A stretch of 64,000 nucleotides of DNA from Pseudomonas sp. S06B 330. Lineage in GTDB: Bacteria; Pseudomonadota; Gammaproteobacteria; Pseudomonadales; Pseudomonadaceae. The stretch spans positions 2,972,501 to 3,036,500 of the forward strand of contig NZ_CP088149.1 of the NCBI RefSeq assembly GCF_002845275.2. The letters run 5' to 3'. The position numbers and the translations under genes are program-made. Below are positions 33,503-41,121 of the stretch, piece after piece (the first letter of the stretch is position 1; each line of letters starts with the position of its first letter). Under the pieces are notes generated by a model that saw only the letters and a list, made by a program, of their open reading frames with translations, did no database searches and had not been told where the DNA came from.

Positions 33503-34180
33503 ATGCCCCAATTTGACTGGAACATCCCCCTGCCCTTGCGTTTTGGCCAGGCAGAAACGCCTCAGATGACACTGGAAAGCGCCGCCGCAGGTGACGACCG
33601 ACGATCGCTTTTCGAAGCGTTCATCGCGCAACGCTTTCTCAAGGCCCATGGCGCCGAGATCCGTTCTTTTATGCCCCAACTGTTTGGCATGTCCAACGCC
33701 GCTGGTGAGCTCTGTGCGGCCGCCGGGGTACGCCTGGCGTATGACGAACCGCTGTTTCTGGAACGCTATCTGGACCAGCCCATCGAGCCGTTGATCTGCG
33801 CCACGGCTCAATGCCAGGTGGATCGAGCCAATATCGTCGAGGTCGGCAATCTGGCCGCCAGTGACACAGGCAGTGCGCGGCTGAGCATCATCGCTATCAC
33901 CTATCTGCTGGCCATGGGCGGCCTGGAGTGGGTAGCGTTCACCGGCAATGTGGGGTTGGTCAACAGCTTCCACCGGCTCGGACTCAAGCCCGTCACGCTC
34001 TGCGAAGCCGATCCAGCCCGGCTGGGTGTCGAGCGTCACAGCTGGGGCAGCTATTACGAGAGCAAACCCTGGGTGCACGTCGGCAACATACGTGCGGGCT
34101 TCATTCACTTGCGCAATGTTGGAATGTTCACCCGCCTCGGCCTGCCGTCTTCCCTGGAGGGCATCAGCCATGTCGCCTGA
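33503..34180 (+). CDS. Thermostable-hemolysin (delta-VPH) family protein
   Basis: 225 aa from the ATG at 33503, with a near-perfect GGAGGTGA 9 bases upstream; in-frame sequence before it (from 33293) is unlike protein. The family pattern is visible in FIAQRFLKAHGAEIRSFMPQ, then LFLERYLDQPIE, VEVGNLAASDTGSARL and LEWVAFTGNVGLVNSFHRLGL. The family has a GNAT/acyl-homoserine-lactone-synthase-like fold, so the name hemolysin says little about chemistry. In this and related bacteria it precedes an AMP-ligase, a diiron oxidase and an SDR. It may transfer an activated acyl group. It overlaps the next gene by 11 bases. Confidence 0.85.
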   Translation: MPQFDWNIPLPLRFGQAETPQMTLESAAAGDDRRSLFEAFIAQRFLKAHGAEIRSFMPQLFGMSNAAGELCAAAGVRLAYDEPLFLERYLDQPIEPLICATAQCQVDRANIVEVGNLAASDTGSARLSIIAITYLLAMGGLEWVAFTGNVGLVNSFHRLGLKPVTLCEADPARLGVERHSWGSYYESKPWVHVGNIRAGFIHLRNVGMFTRLGLPSSLEGISHVA

Positions 34181-35651
34181 GCTTCACGATTTCCAGCAGA
34201 CCCTGCGTCGCCATGCTGAGCGCACTCCACACACGATCGCGCTTTGGGATGATGAGGTGAAGCTCGATTACGCAACCTTGTACGCCGAAGTCCTCAAGCG
34301 CAAGCAATGCCTGCGGGATGAGCACATACAGGTCATCGCCCTGGCGCTTGATAACAGCACCGAGGCAATGCTCTGGGATCTTGCGGCGCTGTTCGAAGGC
34401 CTGGTGTGCGTCACCCTACCCCCGTTCTTCAGCCCCGCACAACGTGCCCACTGCCTGGCGCAGAGCCAGGCGCAAAGGGTCATTGCACAACCGTCGTTTG
34501 ATGCTGAGCTGTGTGCTATGGGCTATGCAAAATGCGGCGAATTCTGGTGTCGCACATTTACCGGTCCCCGCCAGATGACTGCGGGTACGGCCAAACTGAC
34601 CTTTACCTCCGGCACCACTGGCACCCCCAAGGGGGTGTGCCTTGGCGCCGAGAGCCTGTTGCGCGTAGCGCGAGAGCTGGATCAAGCCAGCAAACCCGTC
34701 GCCCCTGAGCATCACTTGGCGCTGTTGCCGTTGGCGATCCTACTGGAGAACCTGGGTTGCTACGCGGCGCTGTATGCCGGCGCCACACTGAGCGTACCTG
34801 GCCAGAAAACCCTCGGTATTGAAGGTGCCAGTGGCGTCGATACGCAGCGTCTGCTGCATTGCCTTGCCGCCCGTGCCCCCCAAAGCCTGATTCTGGTGCC
34901 GCAGTTGTTGCAGCTGTTGGTCGGCGCCACTGAACAGCACGCCTTCGCCCCCCAGTCATTGCGTTTTGCTGCCGTGGGTGGCGCACGCGTCTCGCAAGAC
35001 TTGCTGCATCGTGCCCAGCGCGTCGGCCTGCCCGTCTACGAAGGTTACGGTTTGTCCGAATGCGCTTCGGTAGTGTGCCTCAATCGACCAGGCGCACAAC
35101 GCCTTGGCAGTGTTGGCAAGCCCCTCCCACACGTCCAGGTGCGGTTGGCTGAGGATGGTGAAGTGCTGATCAAGGGTTCAGCCTTGCTCGGCTATCTGGG
35201 GGAGGCTGCCGTGGCCGATCCGTGGTGGCCCAGCGGCGATCTCGGCGAGTTCGACCCGGAAGGCTTCCTCTACCTAAAAGGCCGTAAAAAGCATCAGTTT
35301 GTCACCAGTTTCGGGCGCAACGTCAATCCGGAGTGGGTAGAAGCGGAGCTCACTCAGCGGCGCCACATCGCCCAGGCTTTCGTGTACGGCGAATCGCTGC
35401 CACACAACCATGCGCTGCTGTGGCCCTGTCGCTCGGACTGCTCCGACGCGGAGCTGGCTGATGCCGTGGACCAAGCCAACGACGCCTTGCCCGACTATGC
35501 CCGCGTGCATCACTGGTCACGCCTGCCCCACCCCTTCACCGCAGCCAATGGCTTGCTCACTGCCAATGGCCGCCCCCGCCGCGACGCCATCGTTGCGATG
35601 TTTCGCGCACAACTGACCGAATCCGCCGTATCCGAGGAGTCTGCACCATGA
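34170..35651 (+). CDS. AMP-dependent acyl ligase of the hemolysin-family locus
   Basis: 493 aa from ATG 34170 (GGAGGG upstream), overlapping the hemolysin-family gene by 11 bases. The adenylation P-loop is TFTSGTTGTPKG (144-155), YEGYGLSECASVVCLN is motif A5, and GDLGEFDPEGFLYLKGRKK covers the A7-A8 hinge. It is shorter than typical acyl-CoA ligases (about 550) and the C-terminal lysine region is degenerate (ANGRPRRDAI). It probably adenylates a carboxylic acid and passes it on to one of the partner proteins. The acid is not known. Confidence 0.88.
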   Translation: MSPELHDFQQTLRRHAERTPHTIALWDDEVKLDYATLYAEVLKRKQCLRDEHIQVIALALDNSTEAMLWDLAALFEGLVCVTLPPFFSPAQRAHCLAQSQAQRVIAQPSFDAELCAMGYAKCGEFWCRTFTGPRQMTAGTAKLTFTSGTTGTPKGVCLGAESLLRVARELDQASKPVAPEHHLALLPLAILLENLGCYAALYAGATLSVPGQKTLGIEGASGVDTQRLLHCLAARAPQSLILVPQLLQLLVGATEQHAFAPQSLRFAAVGGARVSQDLLHRAQRVGLPVYEGYGLSECASVVCLNRPGAQRLGSVGKPLPHVQVRLAEDGEVLIKGSALLGYLGEAAVADPWWPSGDLGEFDPEGFLYLKGRKKHQFVTSFGRNVNPEWVEAELTQRRHIAQAFVYGESLPHNHALLWPCRSDCSDAELADAVDQANDALPDYARVHHWSRLPHPFTAANGLLTANGRPRRDAIVAMFRAQLTESAVSEESAP

Positions 35652-36322
35652 GTTTTTTCGACACCCTTCAAGACGCCACACAGCCGCAACGCCAAGCGCT
35701 GTTCTCTGTGCCGATTATTGTCGATGCATTGGCAGGCAAGGTCAGCCTTGAAAGCTATCGGGCATTTCTTGCACAAGCCTACTATCACGTCCGGCACACA
35801 GTGCCCCTGATGATGGCTTGTGGCGCGCGTCTACCCAGCCGCCTCGAATGGCTGCGTAAAGCAGTGTGCGAGTACATTGAAGAAGAGTATGGCCATGAAC
35901 AGTGGGTGCTCAACGATATAGCCGCTTGCGGCGGTAACCGTGATGCGGTGCGCGACGGCCAGCCTTCATTGCCCATCGAGCTGATGGTGAGCTTTTTGTA
36001 CGACCTGATTGCCCGAGGCAACCCGGTAGGGCTGTTCGGCATGGTCAACGTGCTCGAAGGCACCAGCATTGCCTTGGCCACGCACGCGGCAGACAGTATC
36101 CGCCAGCGCCTGGCGCTACCAGAAAGCGCCTTCAGCTATTTAAGCTCCCACGGTTCATTGGACATCGAGCATATGCAGACCTACCGCACGCTGATGAACC
36201 AGCTACAAGACCCCGCAGATCAAGCGGCCGTTATCCATGCTTCAAACGTTGTCTACCGGCTGTACACCGATATGTTTCGAGGCTTGCCTCGAAATGCGGA
36301 GGCTCACCATGCAGCTGCGTGA
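35648..36322 (+). CDS. Haem-oxygenase-like diiron oxidase (HDO), TenA-fold
   Basis: 224 aa, all helical. The complete HDO metal set is present: Glu80-x2-His83 (EEEYGHEQW), Glu137 (NVLEGTS), and His168-x3-Asp172-x2-His175 (SHGSLDIEHMQ). This set is known from UndA, SznF and BesC, which use O2 for oxidative decarboxylation, N-oxygenation or C-C cleavage. A TenA thiaminase role is unlikely because the metal set is intact. The 4-base overlap with the ligase suggests that it acts on the acid that the ligase activates or a product of it. The exact reaction is unknown. Confidence 0.85.
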   Translation: MSFFDTLQDATQPQRQALFSVPIIVDALAGKVSLESYRAFLAQAYYHVRHTVPLMMACGARLPSRLEWLRKAVCEYIEEEYGHEQWVLNDIAACGGNRDAVRDGQPSLPIELMVSFLYDLIARGNPVGLFGMVNVLEGTSIALATHAADSIRQRLALPESAFSYLSSHGSLDIEHMQTYRTLMNQLQDPADQAAVIHASNVVYRLYTDMFRGLPRNAEAHHAAA

Positions 36323-37118
36323 TGCTCGCGTGGTGTTGACCGGTGCCAGTGGCGGCATCGGGCAAGCCATCGCCAGCAGGCTGTGCGCCGCCGGCGCCCG
36401 GCTGCTGGCCGTGTCGCGCCATCAGAAAACCCTGATGCCGTTGCTGGAGCGCTATCCCCAGCACCTGTGCTGGGTGGCCGCCGACCTGACCAATGACACT
36501 GATCGGCGCAAGGTGCTGGCCGCCGTCCAGGCTATTGGCGGCCTCGACTTGCTGATCAACGCTGCCGGGATCAACCACTTCGCCATGCTTGACCAGCTGG
36601 ATGACCATGACATCGACGCCCTCTTGAGCGTCAACATCAGCGCGCCAATCTGTCTGACCAAGTTGCTGCTGCCATTGCTCAAACAGGCCGACAACGCCAT
36701 GGTGGTCAACGTCGGGTCAACCTATGGCTCGATCGGTTACCCTGGCTACGCCAGCTACTGCGCCAGCAAGTTTGCCCTTCGCGGTTTTTCCGAAGCCCTG
36801 CGCCGTGAACTTGCCGACACCCGCGTCGGCGTCCTTTATGTTGCACCCCGCGCCACCCATACCTCAATGAACAGCCCGGCCGCCCAGGCGCTCAACGATG
36901 CACTCAAGGCCAGTGTTGATGACCCCCAGGCGGTAGCGGCGGCGGTGATCCACGCCATTGCCGGTGACCGCACCACGCTGTATCTGGGCTGGCCTGAGCG
37001 CTTTTTTGTACGCCTGAACAGCCTGCTCCCCAACCTGGTGGATCGCAGCCTGCGCAAACAGCTGCCGCTGATCCGTCGCCTGAGCACCAAAACCGACAAT
37101 GAGCACCTCAAACCATGA
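36309..37118 (+). CDS. SDR-family oxidoreductase of the hemolysin-family locus
   Basis: 269 aa from ATG 36309, with GGAGG upstream inside the end of the diiron oxidase gene (14-base overlap). TGASGGIGQAIASRL binds NAD(P), NAAG (about 86) follows, and YASYCASKFALRGFSEAL contains Tyr-x3-Lys. A longer C-terminal tail (about 215-269, FVRLNSLLPNLVDRSLRKQL) resembles that of acyl-chain-handling SDRs. It may reduce a ketone or aldehyde produced by the upstream steps. Coupled by 4 bases to the TPR gene. Confidence 0.9.
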   Translation: MQLRDARVVLTGASGGIGQAIASRLCAAGARLLAVSRHQKTLMPLLERYPQHLCWVAADLTNDTDRRKVLAAVQAIGGLDLLINAAGINHFAMLDQLDDHDIDALLSVNISAPICLTKLLLPLLKQADNAMVVNVGSTYGSIGYPGYASYCASKFALRGFSEALRRELADTRVGVLYVAPRATHTSMNSPAAQALNDALKASVDDPQAVAAAVIHAIAGDRTTLYLGWPERFFVRLNSLLPNLVDRSLRKQLPLIRRLSTKTDNEHLKP

Positions 37119-37759
37119 AAAACTTTATTGCCTGCCTACTGCTCGGCGCCTTGAGCCAAAGTGTCTGGGCGCTCGATAATGCCGATCAGCAACGGCTCAA
37201 TGATATCCAGCAAGGCTGGGCACACATTCAATATGAAGTGCCGGAATCGCAGCGCGTGGCGGCTTTCGAGCAGTTGGCAATAAAAACATCATCGTTTACC
37301 CATGACCGTCCAGCGCTGGCGGAAGCCTGGATCTGGTCCGGGATCGTCACCAGCAGTTGGGCCGGGGCCCAGGGTGGGCTTGGCGCCCTTGGCAAGGTCA
37401 AGGATGCCAAGGAGGATCTGGAAAAAGCCCTGACCCTGGACCCCGCTGCCTTGCAAGGCTCAGCCTATACCAGCCTGGCGGCACTCTACGACAGGGTTCC
37501 CGGCTGGCCGATCGGCTTCGGTGATGCCGACAAGGCCGAGCAATTGCTGCAGAAAGCGTTGCAACTCAACCCCAACGGCATCGATAGCCTATATTTCTGG
37601 GGTGACCACCTTTACCGTGAACAGCGCTACACCGAAGCCAGAACTGCGCTGCAAAAGGCGCTGCAAGCGGCTCCTCGCCAAGGCCGCGAAAGTGCCGACG
37701 CCGGGCGGCGCAAAGAAATTTCCGCACTGTTGGCGGACGTTAACAAGAAACTCAACTGA
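37115..37759 (+). CDS. Secreted TPR-repeat protein
   Basis: 214 aa. A signal peptide (MKNFIACLLLGALSQSVWA) is followed by helical repeats. Residues 105-190 read as tetratricopeptide repeats (EDLEKALTLDPAALQGSAYT, AEQLLQKALQLNPNGIDSLY, and TEARTALQKALQAAP). It is exported to the periplasm and probably scaffolds a partner. The 4-base overlap with the SDR ties it to the biosynthetic genes, and it lies 11 bases before the response regulator. No enzymatic motif is visible. Confidence 0.82.
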   Translation: MKNFIACLLLGALSQSVWALDNADQQRLNDIQQGWAHIQYEVPESQRVAAFEQLAIKTSSFTHDRPALAEAWIWSGIVTSSWAGAQGGLGALGKVKDAKEDLEKALTLDPAALQGSAYTSLAALYDRVPGWPIGFGDADKAEQLLQKALQLNPNGIDSLYFWGDHLYREQRYTEARTALQKALQAAPRQGRESADAGRRKEISALLADVNKKLN

Positions 37760-37770
37760 CAGGAGTCTGT

Positions 37771-38433
37771 GTGCGTTTACTACTGATCGAGGATGATATC
37801 GCCCTCGGCGAAGGCATTCATCAGGCGTTGGGACGTGAGGGCTATACCGTCGACTGGCTCAAGGACGGCAGTAGCGCCCTGCACGCCATGCTCAGCGAGA
37901 CGTTCGACCTTGCCGTGCTCGACCTTGGGTTGCCACGCATGGACGGGTTCGAAGTCCTGCGGCGGCTGCGCGCCAGTGGCGCCAAGCTGCCAGTGCTGAT
38001 CCTTACTGCACGTGATGCCACTGAAGACCGCATCGCCGGTCTGGACGCCGGAGCCGACGACTACCTGATCAAACCGTTCGACCTGGCCGAATTGAAGGCG
38101 CGCCTGCGCGCCTTGCTACGCCGCAGTGCGGGACGTGCACAGATGGTCATCGAACATGCCGGGATCAGCTTGAATCCCGGTACGCAACAGGTCAGCTATC
38201 GGGGCCTTCCGGTGGCACTGACCCCCAAGGAATACCAGTTGCTGCATGAACTGTTGTCACCTCCCGGGCGCGTGATGACCCGCGATCATCTGACCCAATT
38301 GTTGTATGGCTGGAACGAAGAAGCTGAAAGCAACACCCTTGAAGTACACATCCATCACCTGCGCAAAAAGTTCTCTACCGACCTGATCCGTACCGTTCGC
38401 GGCGTAGGGTATCTGGTGGAGGAGCGTCGATGA
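37771..38433 (+). CDS. OmpR/PhoB-family response regulator
   Basis: 220 aa starting at GTG (GTGCGTTTA), with CAGGAGT upstream. Receiver domain: acidic pair Glu7-Asp8-Asp9, phosphoacceptor Asp51 in LAVLDLGLPRMDGFEVL, Lys in YLIKPFDL. The C-terminal winged helix (about 125-218) ends GVGYLVEERR. It is closest in style to the QseB/PmrA/TctD group. It is coupled to its kinase (4-base overlap) and probably controls the preceding hemolysin/ligase/oxidase genes, though no site was identified. Confidence 0.92.
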   Translation: MRLLLIEDDIALGEGIHQALGREGYTVDWLKDGSSALHAMLSETFDLAVLDLGLPRMDGFEVLRRLRASGAKLPVLILTARDATEDRIAGLDAGADDYLIKPFDLAELKARLRALLRRSAGRAQMVIEHAGISLNPGTQQVSYRGLPVALTPKEYQLLHELLSPPGRVMTRDHLTQLLYGWNEEAESNTLEVHIHHLRKKFSTDLIRTVRGVGYLVEERR

Positions 38434-39797
38434 CGTCAATCCGGCGTCGCACCCTCACACTGATCATTGGCCTGATGTTCCTGGGGTTCGCCGTGATCAG
38501 CGTGCTCAATCTTCACGACAGCAATCACGAAATCACAGAGGTCTACGACGCTCAGCTGGCACAGAACGCACGGCTATTGCAGGGCGTCATGCGTATGCCC
38601 CTGGCCAACAAGGAATATGCCACGCTCTATAAAGCGTTCAACTCGGCGTTGGCCGAGGCGGTGCCAAAGGTCGACGGACACCCTTATGAAAGCAAGATCG
38701 CGTTCCAGGTCTGGAGCGGCGACGGCGAGATTCTGGTGCACACAACCAGTGCGCCGACACTGTCGGCAGCCCCTGACAAGCCCGGCTTCAGCGATGTTGT
38801 GGATGTCAACAATCGCCATTGGCGCGCGTTCGTACTGGAAGACAAACAAAACGGCATGCGCATTTGGGTGGGCGAACGCGACGACGTCCGCGATGACCTG
38901 GTCGAGCGTATCGTACGCCATACCTTGTGGCCCAACGTGCTGGGCAGCTTGATCCTTGCGGCCATGGTCTGGCTTGCCATTGGCTGGGGGCTCAAGCCGT
39001 TGGCGGACATGGCCGCCATCCTCCGCGCCCGCCACAGTGGGTCGCTCGAGCCCCTGCAACTGACACCCCTGCCGAGCGAGCTGGAGCCGATGCAGGCCGC
39101 GCTCAATCGCATGCTGGCGCACATTCAGGAAGTGCTTGGGCGAGAGCGTCGCTTTATTGCCGATGCAGCACACGAAATGCGTACACCCTTGGCCGTGCTA
39201 AAGGTGCATGCACAGAACTTGATGGAAGCACAAACCGAAGAAAGTCGACGCGAATCACTGGCGCATCTGATTGCCGGTGTTGATCGTACCAGCCGATTGG
39301 TCAATCAGTTGCTGACCTTGGCCCGCATCGAACCGCAGTCGGCGATGCCTGTGCCGTCGCCCACTGACCTTGCCGCCTGCGTTCGCGACAGCCTTGCCCA
39401 ATTGACCCCCTGGGTATTGAGCAAAGGACTGGAACTGGTATTCGACGTCGACGATGGCGTGTATCCGCTCAGGGTAGATCCAACGGTCATCAACATTGCA
39501 TTGAACAATCTGGTGACCAACGCTGCCAACTTTTCTCCGCCCCAAGGGCAAATCACCGTGCGCCTGAGCAAAGATGCTGATCACTACACGCTGACAGTGG
39601 AAGACGAAGGGCCGGGAATCGAGGCGTCTGAGCACAGCCGATTGCTAGAGCGCTTCTACAGCCGCGGAAACGACCAGGGCGCAGGGTTGGGATTGGCGAT
39701 CGTAAAGCGGATTGCTGACCGTCTGGGTGGTCAGATAAGCCTTGAAAATCGCCCGCAGGGTGGCATGCGTGCAACGTTGGACCTCCCCTGCCCGTAG
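38430..39797 (+). CDS. Membrane sensor histidine kinase (QseC-like)
   Basis: 455 aa. Two membrane helices (about 10-27 and 169-187) enclose a periplasmic sensor domain of about 140 residues. A HAMP-like region follows, then the H-box AADAHEMRTPLAVLK-like segment DAAHEMRTPLAVLK with phospho-acceptor His248. The N box is NIALNNLVTNAANFSPP, the G1 box EDEGPGI, and the G2 box GAGLGLAIVKRI. The sensor part has TCTN-type features common to QseC/TctE kinases, which detect organic acids or metals. The signal here is unknown. Confidence 0.92.
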   Translation: MTSIRRRTLTLIIGLMFLGFAVISVLNLHDSNHEITEVYDAQLAQNARLLQGVMRMPLANKEYATLYKAFNSALAEAVPKVDGHPYESKIAFQVWSGDGEILVHTTSAPTLSAAPDKPGFSDVVDVNNRHWRAFVLEDKQNGMRIWVGERDDVRDDLVERIVRHTLWPNVLGSLILAAMVWLAIGWGLKPLADMAAILRARHSGSLEPLQLTPLPSELEPMQAALNRMLAHIQEVLGRERRFIADAAHEMRTPLAVLKVHAQNLMEAQTEESRRESLAHLIAGVDRTSRLVNQLLTLARIEPQSAMPVPSPTDLAACVRDSLAQLTPWVLSKGLELVFDVDDGVYPLRVDPTVINIALNNLVTNAANFSPPQGQITVRLSKDADHYTLTVEDEGPGIEASEHSRLLERFYSRGNDQGAGLGLAIVKRIADRLGGQISLENRPQGGMRATLDLPCP

Positions 39798-39808
39798 ATG
39801 CCTCGCGT

Positions 39809-39822
39809 TTGACCTGCATCAA
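39809..39822 (+). promoter_or_regulatory. FNR/Anr box upstream of the first GNAT gene
   Basis: TTGACCTGCATCAA matches TTGAY-N4-ATCAA. TAGATA at 39844-39849 is at the right distance for a class II (-41.5) activated promoter, with a start near 39856 and the ATG at 39896. Confidence 0.7.
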
Positions 39823-39895
39823 ACAGGGGCGCCTGGACAGGTGTAGATAAGTAAGGGTGCTTTATGAACCTCTCTCCCCCTTCGGAGTAACTCTC

Positions 39896-40468
39896 ATGGC
39901 GCCTGTTCAATCCACTGCACAATCCCCTTCCATCTCCGCCTTTGCGCCTGAAGCAGGCGAACACTGGATCGAGCCGCTGAAAGAAGGCGGACATGTTCTC
40001 ATCAGGCCTCTGCGTGCCGAGGATCGCGAGCGAGAAAAAGCCTTTATCATGCGTCTTTCACCCGAGTCGCGACACTTTCGCTTCCTGTGCCAGATCAAGG
40101 AGCCTGGAGAGGCCATGCTTGATCAGTTGATGACCGTCGATCAGCGCGAGCATATGGCCTATGTCGCGTTGGCCCACGTCAATGGCGAACTGCAGGAGGT
40201 GGGAATCAGCCGCTATGCCGCGTGCGCCGAGCCCGGTGAATGTGAATGCGCCGTAACCGTTGATGATCAGTGGCAACATCGCGGCCTGGGCTCGCTGCTG
40301 CTTGGCCACCTGATCGACAAGGCACGGGCCAATGGCTACACAACGATGTATTCAATCGACTCCGCTGCCAATACGGCGATGTACGAACTGGCCCGCGAGC
40401 TTGGCTTTTCGACCACCCGTGACCCGGACGACAACTGCCAGGTCATCCATCGCCTTTCATTGACTTGA
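39896..40468 (+). CDS. GNAT-family N-acetyltransferase (paralogue 1)
   Basis: 190 aa from ATG 39896 with GGAG 8 bases upstream; an earlier in-frame start at 39857 falls at the predicted transcription start. GNAT motifs: VLIRPLRAEDREREKAF near the N-terminus, CECAVTVDDQWQHRGLGSLLLGHLID with the acetyl-CoA loop QHRGLG, and MYELARELGFST at the end. Family members in this context resemble protein or small-molecule acetyltransferases linked to energy stress. A clear paralogue lies at 43654 (ECECAV and NGY segments shared). The Anr-type box at 39809 suggests oxygen-limited induction. Confidence 0.88.
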   Translation: MAPVQSTAQSPSISAFAPEAGEHWIEPLKEGGHVLIRPLRAEDREREKAFIMRLSPESRHFRFLCQIKEPGEAMLDQLMTVDQREHMAYVALAHVNGELQEVGISRYAACAEPGECECAVTVDDQWQHRGLGSLLLGHLIDKARANGYTTMYSIDSAANTAMYELARELGFSTTRDPDDNCQVIHRLSLT

Positions 40469-41110
40469 TGAGGTTTGCGGGGTGGGCAACGGCCCGGTTG
40501 GAATCACCCGGTTCAGACATTGCTGCTCGTCTTCCTCGGTAATGCCCTGAAAATCAGTGACCGCCAGGACTGACGTATTGAACAGGGCGAGCCTCACTAC
40601 GCCGTTTCTATCTAGAAACAATTCGGACAGGCAGACGCACAAGGGCGAAGCAATAGAGATTGACCGTTCGCCCTCACCCGGCAACTCAAGTTTGTCACTG
40701 AGGTTGACCTCGCAAGCGGCAATGATCGTGCGCACTGATCGAGCAGCAAAATACAAGGTGGTGGGGTACCCCACCCCTACTGCTATCAACAAACACAACG
40801 CAACATTCGACTCCTTGGCCCAGGTTGTAAGACGTTCCATTTTCTGCCGCCATCCTGAAGCACCAGGGCTGAAGATTGATTGACCCACCAGCATGGTAAA
40901 ACGGTGTTGCACAACAACGCCTATGGCCAGGCTGATTGCAACAAACCCCAGCAGAATCCACGGTTTGGCTGCCAGCAACGCTGCTATGCCCTCGAACCCG
41001 GTTGCGATGGACACCAACACCACAAAACTGATCACTGCGGCGATAATCCCGAAGCTGCCGCGTGGCCTTTTCAGCCAGGCCGTGAGTTTCTGCTTACGGG
41101 TAGCGTTCAT
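40457..41110 (-). CDS. Membrane protein of unknown function
   Basis: 217 aa. Three or four hydrophobic segments (IIAAVISFVVLVSIATGF, PWILLGFVAISLAIGVVV, VALCLLIAVGVGYPTTLYFAA) precede a soluble C-terminal domain (about 125-217). The latter has CEVNLSDKLELPGEGERSIS and LCVCLSELFLDRNGVVRLAL. I do not recognise the family. It is 11 bases downstream of the metallo-beta-lactamase RNase-type gene and so probably in that operon. It overlaps the end of the convergent GNAT gene by 12 bases. Confidence 0.75.
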   Translation of the reverse strand: MNATRKQKLTAWLKRPRGSFGIIAAVISFVVLVSIATGFEGIAALLAAKPWILLGFVAISLAIGVVVQHRFTMLVGQSIFSPGASGWRQKMERLTTWAKESNVALCLLIAVGVGYPTTLYFAARSVRTIIAACEVNLSDKLELPGEGERSISIASPLCVCLSELFLDRNGVVRLALFNTSVLAVTDFQGITEEDEQQCLNRVIPTGPLPTPQTSSSQ

Positions 41111-41121
41111 GACTTTGGCCC

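Noticed and set aside
33503..34180. The hemolysin-family protein as an acyl-homoserine-lactone synthase
   Set aside because: The fold may be related, but the LuxI signature residues were not seen and the linked ligase and diiron oxidase point to another role.
35648..36322. TenA thiaminase II
   Set aside because: The full HDO metal-binding set is present and no thiamine genes are nearby.
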